Below, piece after piece: positions 9,623-17,987 of a stretch of DNA of 39,506 nt (position 1 is the first letter of the stretch; each line of letters starts with the position of its first letter). This DNA comes from Paludibacteraceae bacterium (GTDB lineage Bacteria; Bacteroidota; Bacteroidia; Bacteroidales; Paludibacteraceae): the NCBI GenBank assembly GCA_024683975.1, contig JAIKXR010000112.1:1-39506 (forward strand). The letters are read 5' to 3'. Both the position numbers and the translations under genes were made by a program. The notes below the pieces were generated by a model, which made no database searches, was not told the origin of the DNA, and saw only the letters and a program-made list of their open reading frames with translations.

Positions 9623-10927
9623 TTATAGCCTGCCGTCAACCAATGCTCTGTCCACAAAGTTCTTCACATCGTAGATAACGGCATTGTCAGCTTTGTATTT
9701 TGCAAAGTCAAAAGTCTTGAACTCATCGTGGCTTACGCAGGCAATGATGGCCGCGTATCGCTTGTTCTCGTCTATCTTGTCTGTCAGTTCTTTGCCGTAT
9801 TCGTGCTTGACCACCTCTTTTGATGCCCACGGGTCATATATATCCACGTTGCAGCCGAACTCTTCCAACTCGGTTGCTATATCCACTACCTTCGTGTTTC
9901 TGCAGTCGGGACAGTTCTCTTTGAACGTAACGCCTAACATCAGGATGTTGGCACCCTTTATCTTGTGGTCTTTCTGTATCATCAGTTTAAGCACCTTGTC
10001 GGCAATGAACTTGGCTATCGAGTTGTTCACCGCTCTGCCCGACAGTATCACTTGCGGGTCATAGCCCAGTGCTTTGGCTTTGTGAGCCAAATAATACGGG
10101 TCCACCGATATGCAGTGACCGCCTACCAGGCCGGGACGGTATTTGAGGAAGTTCCATTTCGTGCCTGCGGCCTCTATCACATCGTTGGTGTCTATGCCCA
10201 CGCGGTCGCATATCAGTGCCAACTCGTTCATAAAACTGATATTGACATCTCGCTGGCTGTTCTCCACTGCTTTCGCTGCCTCTGCCACCTTCATGTTCGG
10301 CGCTCTGTGGGTGCCGTTCTCCAAAATGGAGTTGTACAGAGCATCTACTATATCCGCCACCTCAGGCGTTGATCCAGATGTGATTTTCTTTATCTTGGTC
10401 AGCGTGTTCACCTTGTCGCCCGGATTGATACGCTCGGGACTGTATCCGCAGAAGAAGTCCTTATTGAACTTCAGACCGCTTTCCCTCTCTAATACAGGCA
10501 CGCAGTCTTCTTCAGTGCAACCTGGATAAACGGTACTCTCATATATCACTATATCGCCCTTTCTCAGCGTCTTGCCTATAGTTGCTGAGGCTTTCAGCAG
10601 CGGTGTCAGGTCAGGGTTGTTAAAGCGGTCAATAGGGGTAGGCACTGTCACTATGTAGGTGTTCACCTGCTCCAGCTCTTTCATGTCGCTTGTCAGCGTC
10701 AGGCCGATGGTATGGGTTTTCTCGTACAGGGCGCGGGCCTGCTTCATGCCGGCGAGGTCTGCTTCCATTGTGTGGTCACGACCCGCTTTCAACTCTTCTA
10801 CGCGGGGTTCATACACGTCAAATCCTGTTACACGGTATTTCTTGCCGTATTCTATAGCCAATGGCAGTCCCACATATCCCAAGCCTACTACGGCTATCGT
10901 TCTGTTACTCAAGTCTGTTTGTTGCAT
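9623..10927 (-). CDS. UDP-N-acetylhexosamine 6-dehydrogenase (TviB/WbpO/WbpA family)
   Basis: This 434-residue nucleotide-sugar dehydrogenase has an N-terminal Rossmann motif ([11 protein letters not shown]) and the catalytic cysteine in [12 protein letters not shown]. The sequence TVPTPID and the GGHCI(S)VDP form match the Vi-antigen TviB / WbpO group, which oxidises UDP-GlcNAc or UDP-GalNAc to the uronic acid. It is the first gene after the operon promoter. With ugd it gives the locus two kinds of uronic acid, so the product is likely a strongly acidic capsule or exopolysaccharide. Whether the substrate is the gluco or galacto epimer cannot be told by eye. Confidence 0.9.
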   Translation of the reverse strand: MQQTDLSNRTIAVVGLGYVGLPLAIEYGKKYRVTGFDVYEPRVEELKAGRDHTMEADLAGMKQARALYEKTHTIGLTLTSDMKELEQVNTYIVTVPTPIDRFNNPDLTPLLKASATIGKTLRKGDIVIYESTVYPGCTEEDCVPVLERESGLKFNKDFFCGYSPERINPGDKVNTLTKIKKITSGSTPEVADIVDALYNSILENGTHRAPNMKVAEAAKAVENSQRDVNISFMNELALICDRVGIDTNDVIEAAGTKWNFLKYRPGLVGGHCISVDPYYLAHKAKALGYDPQVILSGRAVNNSIAKFIADKVLKLMIQKDHKIKGANILMLGVTFKENCPDCRNTKVVDIATELEEFGCNVDIYDPWASKEVVKHEYGKELTDKIDENKRYAAIIACVSHDEFKTFDFAKYKADNAVIYDVKNFVDRALVDGRL

Positions 10928-11078
10928 AATTTTATATGTTTTTATTGTTGTTCAAATTGTTGTTCGGGAGTGCGGGTGTCCCGCTCGCTGTAATGCCTCC
11001 CTGCCGGGGATGCGGGTATTGCCTGCGGTCATTCCCATCCTGTCGTCACATGTACCTTGTACCGCCCGGTATTCTGCC

Positions 11079-11098
11079 TGCGGGCAAATCCGCCCGCA
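11079..11098 (-). promoter_or_regulatory. Leader RNA hairpin of the polysaccharide operon
   Basis: The leader has a perfect 7-bp G/C-rich stem, TGCGGGC paired with GCCCGCA around a 6-nt loop, about 12 nt after the inferred transcription start. A second small hairpin (GCGGG/CCCGC, 10972-10984) lies just before the first gene. Bacteroidota capsule leaders can be targets of NusG-like (UpxY) antiterminators, and these stems could have such a role. That role is inference; no UpxY gene is in the window. Confidence 0.4.
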
Positions 11099-11115
11099 TA
11101 CGCGCATAAAACGCG

Positions 11116-11147
11116 CAAAAGTAAGCTTTTATCATTATCTTTCCAAA
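11116..11147 (-). promoter_or_regulatory. Promoter of the polysaccharide operon
   Basis: Read on the minus strand, TTTG (11147-11144) is followed after 20 nt by TACTTTTG (11123-11116). This matches the Bacteroidota -33/-7 consensus. Transcription would start near 11110, leaving a leader of about 180 nt before the first gene. Confidence 0.7.
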
Positions 11148-11214
11148 ACAGTTTGTAATAATTGCGAAAAAAGTGTCCTTATTTTATTAAAATCACGCAT
11201 AATTGCAAAATGTC

Positions 11215-11245
11215 TTTCCCGCTTTGACAAGAAAAACTACTTTTG
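11215..11245 (+). promoter_or_regulatory. Possible promoter of the DUF2723 gene
   Basis: TACTTTTG at 11238-11245 is a perfect -7 box. The -33 position, 19 nt upstream, reads TTTC rather than TTTG. The inferred leader is about 215 nt. The weaker -33 box lowers confidence. Confidence 0.45.
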
Positions 11246-11364
11246 CACGCTCATTGCTATGCCCTTGCTGTATCATTGCCATGTCTTGGTCATATCCTTG
11301 CAGTATCATCGCCTTTGTCCTGTCGGCGGAACCCTGTTTTCATAGCAGGCTTGTCGGAGGCAGG

Positions 11365-11397
11365 ACGATAACGACACGACAACGACACGATAACGAC
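11365..11397 (+). repeat. Short tandem repeat (ACGACA/ACGATA units)
   Basis: Five to six degenerate 5-6 bp units built on ACGATA / ACGACA lie in the leader of the DUF2723 gene, about 70 bp before its start. No function is evident. Confidence 0.5.
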
Positions 11398-11465
11398 TTT
11401 GACAATTTGCAACCGCATCGCTTGGAGCATACCCCTGAAAAGATAAAAGTGACAAAAAAATCAAT

Positions 11466-14400
11466 ATGAAAAACTTCAAACTTTGGAATACTGTCGGCGG
11501 ATGGCTCGTCTTTGCCATTGCTGCCGCCACGTATCTGCTCACTATGGAACCCACGGCATCTTTCTGGGATTGCGGTGAGTTCATCTCCAGTGCCTACAAA
11601 CTTGATGTCGGACACCCCCCAGGAGCGCCTTTCTTCATGCTTATGGGACATTTCTTCTCCCTCTTTGCATCCGATACAACCCACGTTGCCATGTGTGTCA
11701 ATGCCCTTTCGGCACTCGCGTCAGCGTTCACTATACTTTTCCTCTTCTGGACTGTCACAGCTTTGGCGCGCAAACTGATTACTCCCGACACCCTTGCCAA
11801 AACTGTCATCGTCCTCGCTGCAGGGGCGGTCGGCGCACTCGCATACACTTTCTCCGACACCTTCTGGTTCTCTGCCGTCGAAGGAGAGGTCTATGCATCC
11901 TCGTCGCTTTTCACTGCCTTGGTCTTTTGGCTCATTCTTAAGTGGGACGAACACGCAGATGAGGAAGGTTCGGATAAGTGGCTCATTCTCATTATGTATC
12001 TCATGGGACTCAGCATAGGTGTCCATCTGCTTAATCTCCTTACCATTCCTGCTATTGTCCTCGTCTATTATTTCCGCCGCTACACTTTCTCGTGGAAAGG
12101 TGTCATCTTCGCTTTCCTCGTGTCTGTCGCTGTTTTGGCTACCATCCTTTATGGTATCATTCCGGGTGTTCCTACTGTTGCCGGCTGGTGCGAACTATTC
12201 TTCGTCAATACGCTCGGTTGCCCGTTCAATACAGGTCTCTTCGTTTATCTCATTCTGACGGCTGTCCTTATTGTAGCGGGAATTATTTTCACCTATCGCA
12301 AGTTGGAGCGGCAAGACGAAAAAGACACGTCACAACTTTGGCGTTGGTGCAACACAGCCCTTATCATGCTGGCTGTTATACTCGTGGGATACTCCTCCTA
12401 TGCCGCTATTGTCATCCGCTCCTCGGCTGACACGCCTATGGATCAGAACTCACCGGATAACGTCTTCTCTCTCAAGTACTACCTCAATCGTGAGCAGTAC
12501 GGCGATCGCCCGCTGCTCTACGGGCAGACATACAACGCCCCCGTCGAGCTGCGCATAGAAGGCAATATGTGTATCCCCGTTGAGAAACGAGGACACGCCC
12601 AGTATGCACCTGCACCAAAAGAAGAAGGCGGGAAAGACCACTACGCCATCACGGGCTACAAAAACTCGTATAAGTATATGGACAAGTTCTGTATGCTCTT
12701 CCCGCGTATGTACTCGCCCCAGTCCAACCATGTCAGTGCTTACAAAGAGTGGGCTCAGATCAAAGGACGCAAGGTGCGCTATGAGTACTGCGGACAGTGG
12801 AAAGCCGAGTATTGCCCCACTTTTGCCGAGAACTTGAGGTTCTTCTTCCGCTATCAGGTGAACTTTATGTATTGGCGCTACTTTATGTGGAACTTCTCCG
12901 GCAGACAGAACGACCTGCAGGGTTACGGTGAACTCCACAAAGGCAACTGGATAACGGGTATCTCACCCATTGATAACCTGATGCTTGGTGACCAAAACGC
13001 ACTGCCGACCGAACTCAAGCAGAACAAAGGGCACAACGTCTATTATATGCTCCCGCTTCTGCTCGGTATAATCGGTATCGTATGGCAGTTGTGCAAGAAG
13101 CAGAAAGGGGCTATGAACTTCACTATCACCTTCCTCCTCTTCTTCCTTACCGGTCTGGCCATAGTTGTCTATCTCAATCAGACTCCTTACCAGCCACGTG
13201 AACGTGACTATGCTTACGCAGGCTCCTTTTATGCCTTCTGTATCTGGATTGGATTGGGTGTCATCGGTCTGTACGAGGCTTTCGAAAAAATAACGCAAAA
13301 AGAAGGCGATAAGATTGCTATTGCCGTTGTCATCACTCTCGTCACACTCCTCGTTCCCGCGCAGATGGCTTCGCAGAACTGGGACGACCACGACCGCAGC
13401 GACCGCTATACCTGTCGGGATTTTGGTGCCAACTATCTCAAATCGTGTGAGTCACAAGGCATCATCTTCTCCAATGGCGATAACGATACCTTCCCGCTCT
13501 GGTACAACCAGGAAGTGGAAGGGGTGGGTACCGACCTGCGCGTTTGCAACCTCTCATATCTCCAGACCGACTGGTACATCGACCAGATGAAACGTCCGTA
13601 CTACGAAAGCAAAGGACTGCCCATCACGTGGGAATATAAGGACTATATGCCTGGTACCAACGAAGTCCTTTGGGTCGAAGACAATGTAGGCCAGCCAATC
13701 TCCGTTGAGCGGGCTTTCCGCTTTGTCCGTTCCGACGACCCGCAGACCAAACTGCGTGAACGCGACAACGACAACTATATTCCTGCCAGGCAACTCTATT
13801 TTGACGGACCTGACGGCGAACAGATAATGCTCAAGGAGGCAAAACGTTACACACGTTCCGAAATGATGGTTATGGAAATGCTTGAGCAGAACAACTTCGA
13901 GCGGCCCGTCTATTTCGCAGTCACAGTCGGTGATGATTACTACCTCGGTTTGCGCCCGTACTTCGAGTTGACCGGTCTTGCTTATCGTGTAACGCCTAAG
14001 AAGAGCGAAGACGGCAGGGCGCGGGTTAATACGGAGGTCATGTACGACAATATGATGCACCGGTTCGCATTCGGCAATATCGACAAGCCCGGTATCTATA
14101 TCGACGAGAACCTTATGCGTATGTGCCATACCCACCGTATGATGTTCCTCGAACTCACCGAGGCTCTATATAAGGAGAGACAGTACGACAAATCAATAGA
14201 AGTCATTGACTATGCGGAGAAGATGTTGCCCGCATATAACATTCCGTTTGACTATACCTCCGCTTGTATGGCGGCTATCCGCTATGCCGCGTCTGACAAG
14301 GTGCAGCAGCAAGGACTCGTAGAGCAGGCGGATTCGGTTATGGCTGCCGTGGCTGACAATTGTGTTGAGTACCTGCGCTGGTCGTCCGCACTTCCCAAGA

Positions 14401-14537
14401 AACAGCGCAAGAGCGTCCAGTCAACTGTCAATCAGAACCTCGGTATTCTCGGTTATGTTCTCCAGAACCTCAATCGTTACCACCGTAACGATCTCTTCAA
14501 CCTTTACTATACCGAGTACGACCGCTACGCGCAATAA
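11466..14537 (+). CDS. DUF2723 family membrane glycosyltransferase (GT117-like)
   Basis: This 1023-residue protein has a first membrane helix (about residues 11-26) followed by the DUF2723 signature: an acidic loop WDCGEF (D35, E38) and GHPPGAP near residues 49-55. About a dozen hydrophobic helices fill the first 600 residues, with a large periplasmic section and a helical, TPR-like C-terminal region (about 880-1000). The fold is GT-C: such enzymes use a lipid-linked sugar donor and act outside the inner membrane. The family is related to vertebrate TMEM260, a protein O-mannosyltransferase, so protein O-glycosylation is a fair guess for the bacterial member but is not proven. The length is normal for Bacteroidota members. 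It is a single-gene unit ended by a strong hairpin. Confidence 0.88.
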   Translation: MKNFKLWNTVGGWLVFAIAAATYLLTMEPTASFWDCGEFISSAYKLDVGHPPGAPFFMLMGHFFSLFASDTTHVAMCVNALSALASAFTILFLFWTVTALARKLITPDTLAKTVIVLAAGAVGALAYTFSDTFWFSAVEGEVYASSSLFTALVFWLILKWDEHADEEGSDKWLILIMYLMGLSIGVHLLNLLTIPAIVLVYYFRRYTFSWKGVIFAFLVSVAVLATILYGIIPGVPTVAGWCELFFVNTLGCPFNTGLFVYLILTAVLIVAGIIFTYRKLERQDEKDTSQLWRWCNTALIMLAVILVGYSSYAAIVIRSSADTPMDQNSPDNVFSLKYYLNREQYGDRPLLYGQTYNAPVELRIEGNMCIPVEKRGHAQYAPAPKEEGGKDHYAITGYKNSYKYMDKFCMLFPRMYSPQSNHVSAYKEWAQIKGRKVRYEYCGQWKAEYCPTFAENLRFFFRYQVNFMYWRYFMWNFSGRQNDLQGYGELHKGNWITGISPIDNLMLGDQNALPTELKQNKGHNVYYMLPLLLGIIGIVWQLCKKQKGAMNFTITFLLFFLTGLAIVVYLNQTPYQPRERDYAYAGSFYAFCIWIGLGVIGLYEAFEKITQKEGDKIAIAVVITLVTLLVPAQMASQNWDDHDRSDRYTCRDFGANYLKSCESQGIIFSNGDNDTFPLWYNQEVEGVGTDLRVCNLSYLQTDWYIDQMKRPYYESKGLPITWEYKDYMPGTNEVLWVEDNVGQPISVERAFRFVRSDDPQTKLRERDNDNYIPARQLYFDGPDGEQIMLKEAKRYTRSEMMVMEMLEQNNFERPVYFAVTVGDDYYLGLRPYFELTGLAYRVTPKKSEDGRARVNTEVMYDNMMHRFAFGNIDKPGIYIDENLMRMCHTHRMMFLELTEALYKERQYDKSIEVIDYAEKMLPAYNIPFDYTSACMAAIRYAASDKVQQQGLVEQADSVMAAVADNCVEYLRWSSALPKKQRKSVQSTVNQNLGILGYVLQNLNRYHRNDLFNLYYTEYDRYAQ

Positions 14538-14593
14538 CCCTTTGCTGAATACGATACGTTGCAGAATACGTTACTGAATACATAGCAGAATAG

Positions 14594-14633
14594 AAGACAG
14601 GGACTGACTCGAAGCCGAGTCAGTCCCTGTCTT
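14594..14633. terminator. Bidirectional intrinsic terminator between convergent genes
   Basis: A perfect 18-bp stem (14594-14611 with 14616-14633) closes a 4-nt loop, AAGC. The stem starts with AAGACAGGG and ends with CCCTGTCTT, so both strands give a stem with T residues downstream. It lies between the DUF2723 gene (plus) and recX (minus) and probably serves both. Confidence 0.85.
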
Positions 14634-14682
14634 TATGCGTAGATTGTGTTATCGGGTTGTGTAGAATGGGTTATCGTATTGA

Positions 14683-14713
14683 AATCATAAATCATAAACC
14701 ATAAATCATAAAT
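14683..14713. repeat. ATAAATCATAAACC-type repeat at the 3' end of recX
   Basis: The repeat is built from ATAAATCATAAACC-like units. The recX stop codon (TGA within AATTTATGATTT, minus strand) is part of it. It is a direct repeat of the copy at 15126-15170. Confidence 0.8.
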
Positions 14714-15128
14714 TAGCAATCTCCTCATACGTATATCCTCTCTGAAGCATAAACCTTACTAACTTTGCTTTGTCCGCTTCGTTGGTCGCTTTCGGGCGTG
14801 AAGCAATGAGTTTTTCCATGTTCTTTTTATAGACCTCTGTGTCTGTTTCTTCTAATGCTCTTTCGATAAGACCGTCAGGCAGGCGTTTGGCGCGCAGGGC
14901 GTAGCGTATCTTCTGTCTTCCCCATTGGGCGAACGCCACTTTGTCATGAACGAAGGCGCGGCAGTAACGGCTGTCGTCCAGGTAACCGTTGTCATACAAG
15001 TACCTGATGACATCTTCATAATCAGCCTCATCTGCTCCCCATGCGTCTAATTTCTGTTCCACTTCCTGCCGGCACCGTTCAGCTACCGAGCAGTACCTTG
15101 CTGCCTTGTTTCGTATCTCTACTGTCAT
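14706..15128 (-). CDS. recX: Regulatory protein RecX
   Basis: This is a 140-residue, almost wholly helical protein with the RecX three-helix repeats. Typical features are YLYDNGYLDDSRYCRAFVHD near residues 43-62 and WGRQKIRYALRAK after it. RecX binds RecA filaments and limits their growth, lowering recombination and SOS activity. The length is normal for short RecX proteins. The gene lies 3 bp after the prmC stop codon. Unusually, both its start codon and its stop codon fall within copies of one short repeat (see the repeats at 14683 and 15126). No recA is nearby. Confidence 0.88.
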   Translation of the reverse strand: MTVEIRNKAARYCSVAERCRQEVEQKLDAWGADEADYEDVIRYLYDNGYLDDSRYCRAFVHDKVAFAQWGRQKIRYALRAKRLPDGLIERALEETDTEVYKKNMEKLIASRPKATNEADKAKLVRFMLQRGYTYEEIANL

Positions 15129-15170
15129 AAATCATAAACCATAAATCATAAACCATAAATCATAAATTCT
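15126..15170. repeat. ATAAATCATAAACC-type repeat spanning prmC 3' end and recX start
   Basis: About three and a half tandem units of ATAAATCATAAACC lie here. On the minus strand the repeat codes for the last residues of PrmC (IYDLWFMIYGL), gives its stop codon, and supplies the ATG of recX. Confidence 0.85.
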
Positions 15171-16013
15171 TAATTCCGCTCTCACCATTCTGTCTTTCCC
15201 GTAACTGTCTTTCCTGACCACAACATTTTCGTATCCTTCGCTTGTCAGCAGCTTCTTCACCTTGTCTCCCATACTCTCGTTGATCTCAAAATACACTGCG
15301 GGTGCAAGTCTCTTTTGCGCAATGGCGCGGTAGAAAATCAGCGGGTCGTCATCTGGCACAAACAACGCACTCTCCGGCTCATAACCTGTCACGTTCCTGT
15401 CCATCGTACCGCGTTCGGAAGAGAGTATGTAAGGCGGATTGCTCACCACAATATCAAACCTGTACTGATTGCCGTTGCTGTCTTCTTTCTCTGGTCTGCC
15501 ACCCGTTTCAGACAATATGTCCACTCTGTCAAAATCTATCTCCACTCCGTTGTTCCGCGCATTCTCTTTTGCTGTTTCCAATGCCTCCTCGCTCACGTCC
15601 CACGCGCTCACTTCCCATTGTGGCTGTCTCTTTTTCAGCGCAATAGCGATGCATCCGCTGCCAGTTCCGATGTCCAATACACGCAGATGTGAGCCTCTCT
15701 TTCCGTTATCGCTTGTCACCCAGTCCACCAGCTCGCTTGTCTCTGGACGCGGAATAAGGGTGGCTCCCGTAACACGCAGATTCAGACCCATCCATTCAGT
15801 CCTGCCAAAAACGTACTGTATAGGCTCACCTTCTAGCAGCCTTTCTAAATATCCGTCCAATCCTCTGATCTCCAACGGCTCCTGTCTTAACAGTATCTCT
15901 GCTCTTGTCTTGCCTGTCAGCTCCTCTGTCAGCCACATAGCCATAGCACGTGCCTCATCAGGCATGTACCTCTCTTTCAATACATCTGTTATATATCCTA
16001 TCGTTGGCGACAT
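15132..16013 (-). CDS. prmC: Peptide chain release factor N5-glutamine methyltransferase
   Basis: This 293-residue enzyme methylates the glutamine of the GGQ motif in release factors RF1 and RF2 using S-adenosylmethionine. An N-terminal helical domain with the IPRPETSELV motif precedes the SAM-binding loop VLDIGTGSGCIAIAL and the catalytic NPPYI. The last 11 residues (IYDLWFMIYGL) are not part of the family; they are encoded by an intergenic repeat that has run into the reading frame. The gene lies downstream of rpsA but behind a terminator-like hairpin, so it may have its own promoter or depend on read-through. Confidence 0.92.
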   Translation of the reverse strand: MSPTIGYITDVLKERYMPDEARAMAMWLTEELTGKTRAEILLRQEPLEIRGLDGYLERLLEGEPIQYVFGRTEWMGLNLRVTGATLIPRPETSELVDWVTSDNGKRGSHLRVLDIGTGSGCIAIALKKRQPQWEVSAWDVSEEALETAKENARNNGVEIDFDRVDILSETGGRPEKEDSNGNQYRFDIVVSNPPYILSSERGTMDRNVTGYEPESALFVPDDDPLIFYRAIAQKRLAPAVYFEINESMGDKVKKLLTSEGYENVVVRKDSYGKDRMVRAELRIYDLWFMIYGL

Positions 16014-16022
16014 GTCAACTGC

Positions 16023-16056
16023 AAAAAAAGGCTGCCTATCGTGGACAGCCTTTTTT
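16023..16056 (-). terminator. Intrinsic terminator after rpsA
   Basis: On the minus strand a GGCTG/CAGCC stem, extended by flanking A/T pairs and two inner C-G pairs, is followed by a run of seven T residues. It lies 17 bp after the rpsA stop and 10 bp before the prmC start. Confidence 0.8.
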
Positions 16057-16072
16057 CTTACATCTGTTATCG

Positions 16073-17830
16073 TTATTTCTTAGCCTCTGCCTCCATGCTG
16101 GCTTTCAGTGAAGCCAACGCATCGATATCACCAAGAGTGGTTGTCACCTCTGCCTTTGGCAGTTCGGCCTGTGCCTCTTTCTTGGCTGCTTTTTCCTTTG
16201 CGGGAACTTCTTTGCGCTCTTCCCATGTGCGCAGGTGGCTCAGCAGTATGCGTTTGGCATCGCGGTTGAACTCAATCACGCGGAAGTCCATCGTGTCGCC
16301 TACGGCAACGGGACTCTTGTCCTCTTTCTGCAAGTGACGTGATGTGCAGAAGCCTTCCACGCCGTCTTCCAATGCCACTACGGCACCCTTGTCGTTCAAT
16401 TCAACCACTTTGCCGCTGACGATAGTGTCAAGTCCGTACTTGGCTTCCAGTTCCTCCCACGGGTTTTCTTCCAACTGCTTGTGACCGAGGCTCAGACGGC
16501 GGTTCTCTTTGTCGATTTCCAGAACAACAACCTCAATCTCAGCACCGATGGATGTGAACTCATTGGGGTGTTTGATCTTCTTGATCCAGCTCAGGTCGCT
16601 GATGTGAATCAGACCTTCAACGCCTTCTTCTATCTCTACGAACACGCCGAAGTTGGTGAAGTTGCGCACGCGGGCGAAATGACGGCTGCCTACGGCATAT
16701 TTCATCTCGATGTTCTCCCATGGGTCAACTTTCAGTTGCTTGATACCGAGCGACATCTTTCTCTCTTCGCGGTCGAGGGTCAGGATGATGGCGTCAATCT
16801 CGTCGCCTACCTTAAGGAAGTCGTTGGCACTGCGCAGGTGCTGGCTCCACGACATCTCGCTCACGTGTACCAGACCTTCTATACCGTCGGCTATCTCTAC
16901 GAATGCTCCGTAGTCGGTCATTACCACTACCTTGCCGTGAACCTTGTCGCCCACTTTGAGGTTCGGGTCAAGAGCGTCCCACGGGTGCGGGGTCAGCTGC
17001 TTCAGACCGAGGGCGATACGTTTCTTCTCCTCGTCGAAGTCAAGAATAACCACGTTGATCTTCTGGTCAAGTTCAACCAATTCGTGCGGGTCGTTCACGC
17101 GGCCCCAGCTCAGGTCGGTGATATGGATCAGACCGTCCACGCCGCCGAGGTCAATGAACACGCCGTAAGAGGTGATGTTCTTGACGGTGCCTTCCAGTAC
17201 CTGGCCCTTCTCAAGGTGCGATACGATTTCGCGCTTCTGGGCTTCTAATTCGGCTTCAATAAGCGCCTTGTGTGATACAACCACATTGCGGAACTCGGGA
17301 TTGATTTTCACAATCTTGAACTCCATCGTCTTGCCTACGAAGATGTCGTAGTCGCGGATGGGCTTCACGTCAATCTGGCTGCCGGGCAGGAACGATTCCA
17401 TTCCGAATACATCGACAATCATACCGCCTTTGGTGCGGCACTTGATGTAACCGTTCACAATCTCCTGTTTGTCGTAAGCCTCGTTTACGCGTTCCCAGCT
17501 GCGGGAGTTGCGCGCTTCTTTGTGAGACAATACCAGCTGACCGTCTCTGTCCTCTTGGCTCTCGATATATACCTCTACCTGATCGCCTACTTTGAGGTCG
17601 GGGTTGTAGCGAAACTCGGTGGCAGGTACCACGCCGTCCGATTTGTAGCCGATGTTGACCACCACCTCGCGTTTGTTGATGCTCGTTACTGTACCCATTA
17701 CTACCTCGTTCGTCTTTACAGCGTTCAAGGTCTGGTCATACTTTTGTTTCGTTTCTTCGTTTTGTTTGCCTTGTTTCTCAAGCTCATAGGCATCCCAGTC
17801 GAAGTTCTGGAGTGAAGGATTCTCTGTCAT
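16073..17830 (-). CDS. rpsA: 30S ribosomal protein S1
   Basis: This 585-residue protein has six S1 RNA-binding (OB-fold) repeats. The central four are best conserved, each with a G-V/A-F-V-E/D core such as YGVFIDL, YGAFVEI and FGVFVEI followed by GLIH(I/V)S-type strands. The first two repeats are degenerate, as is usual for the ribosome-binding part. The C-terminal tail is rich in Lys, Ala and Glu. S1 binds mRNA on the small ribosomal subunit and helps start translation. The gene has its own strong promoter with a leader of about 55 nt and a terminator. The length and order of repeats are normal. Confidence 0.96.
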   Translation of the reverse strand: MTENPSLQNFDWDAYELEKQGKQNEETKQKYDQTLNAVKTNEVVMGTVTSINKREVVVNIGYKSDGVVPATEFRYNPDLKVGDQVEVYIESQEDRDGQLVLSHKEARNSRSWERVNEAYDKQEIVNGYIKCRTKGGMIVDVFGMESFLPGSQIDVKPIRDYDIFVGKTMEFKIVKINPEFRNVVVSHKALIEAELEAQKREIVSHLEKGQVLEGTVKNITSYGVFIDLGGVDGLIHITDLSWGRVNDPHELVELDQKINVVILDFDEEKKRIALGLKQLTPHPWDALDPNLKVGDKVHGKVVVMTDYGAFVEIADGIEGLVHVSEMSWSQHLRSANDFLKVGDEIDAIILTLDREERKMSLGIKQLKVDPWENIEMKYAVGSRHFARVRNFTNFGVFVEIEEGVEGLIHISDLSWIKKIKHPNEFTSIGAEIEVVVLEIDKENRRLSLGHKQLEENPWEELEAKYGLDTIVSGKVVELNDKGAVVALEDGVEGFCTSRHLQKEDKSPVAVGDTMDFRVIEFNRDAKRILLSHLRTWEERKEVPAKEKAAKKEAQAELPKAEVTTTLGDIDALASLKASMEAEAKK

Positions 17831-17891
17831 AATGGAGAAAATCTTGTTTAGTGTTAGACATGTTATGCTTTTTTCTCGCTAAAAAAGCGCG

Positions 17892-17922
17892 CAAAAATAC
17901 TGCTATTTTTTGTGCAAGCAAA
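17892..17922 (-). promoter_or_regulatory. rpsA promoter
   Basis: On the minus strand, TTTG (17922-17919) is followed after a 19-nt spacer by TATTTTTG (17899-17892), a full match to the Bacteroidota -33/-7 consensus. The leader is about 55 nt. Confidence 0.75.
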
Positions 17923-17987
17923 ATAAAATCACTATTTCTGCAAAATTGTCAACCATACGCCCGTCTCAGTACCTGATGACACACATC

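Larger units (their letters stand above)
10928..11465. other. Divergent intergenic region with leader and promoters
   Basis: This is a 538-bp stretch without a gene between the polysaccharide operon (minus) and the DUF2723 gene (plus). It holds a strong minus-strand promoter (11116-11147) and a possible plus-strand promoter (11215-11245). The roughly 180-nt leader of the capsule operon carries two hairpins (11079-11098 and 10972-10984). On the plus-strand leader there is a short ACGACA/ACGATA tandem repeat (11365-11397). No convincing small gene was found. Confidence 0.7.

Noticed and set aside
9607-9657. Upstream extension of ugd by 17 codons
   Set aside because: The Rossmann fold starts at the ATG at 9606, and the extra residues match nothing in the family.
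8842-9678. 278-codon plus-strand frame opposite ugd
   Set aside because: It is antisense to a well-conserved enzyme and has an unnatural composition rich in Arg, Cys and Tyr.
10659-11345. 228-codon plus-strand frame over the capsule promoter and leader
   Set aside because: It runs antisense to the sugar dehydrogenase start and then through promoter sequence; no domain is visible.
14683-15170. CRISPR-like appearance of the ATAAATCATAAACC repeats
   Set aside because: Units are tandem without unique spacers of regular length, and no cas genes are near.
16481-17248. 255-codon plus-strand frame opposite rpsA
   Set aside because: It is a shadow of the S1 repeats; rpsA motifs are unambiguous.
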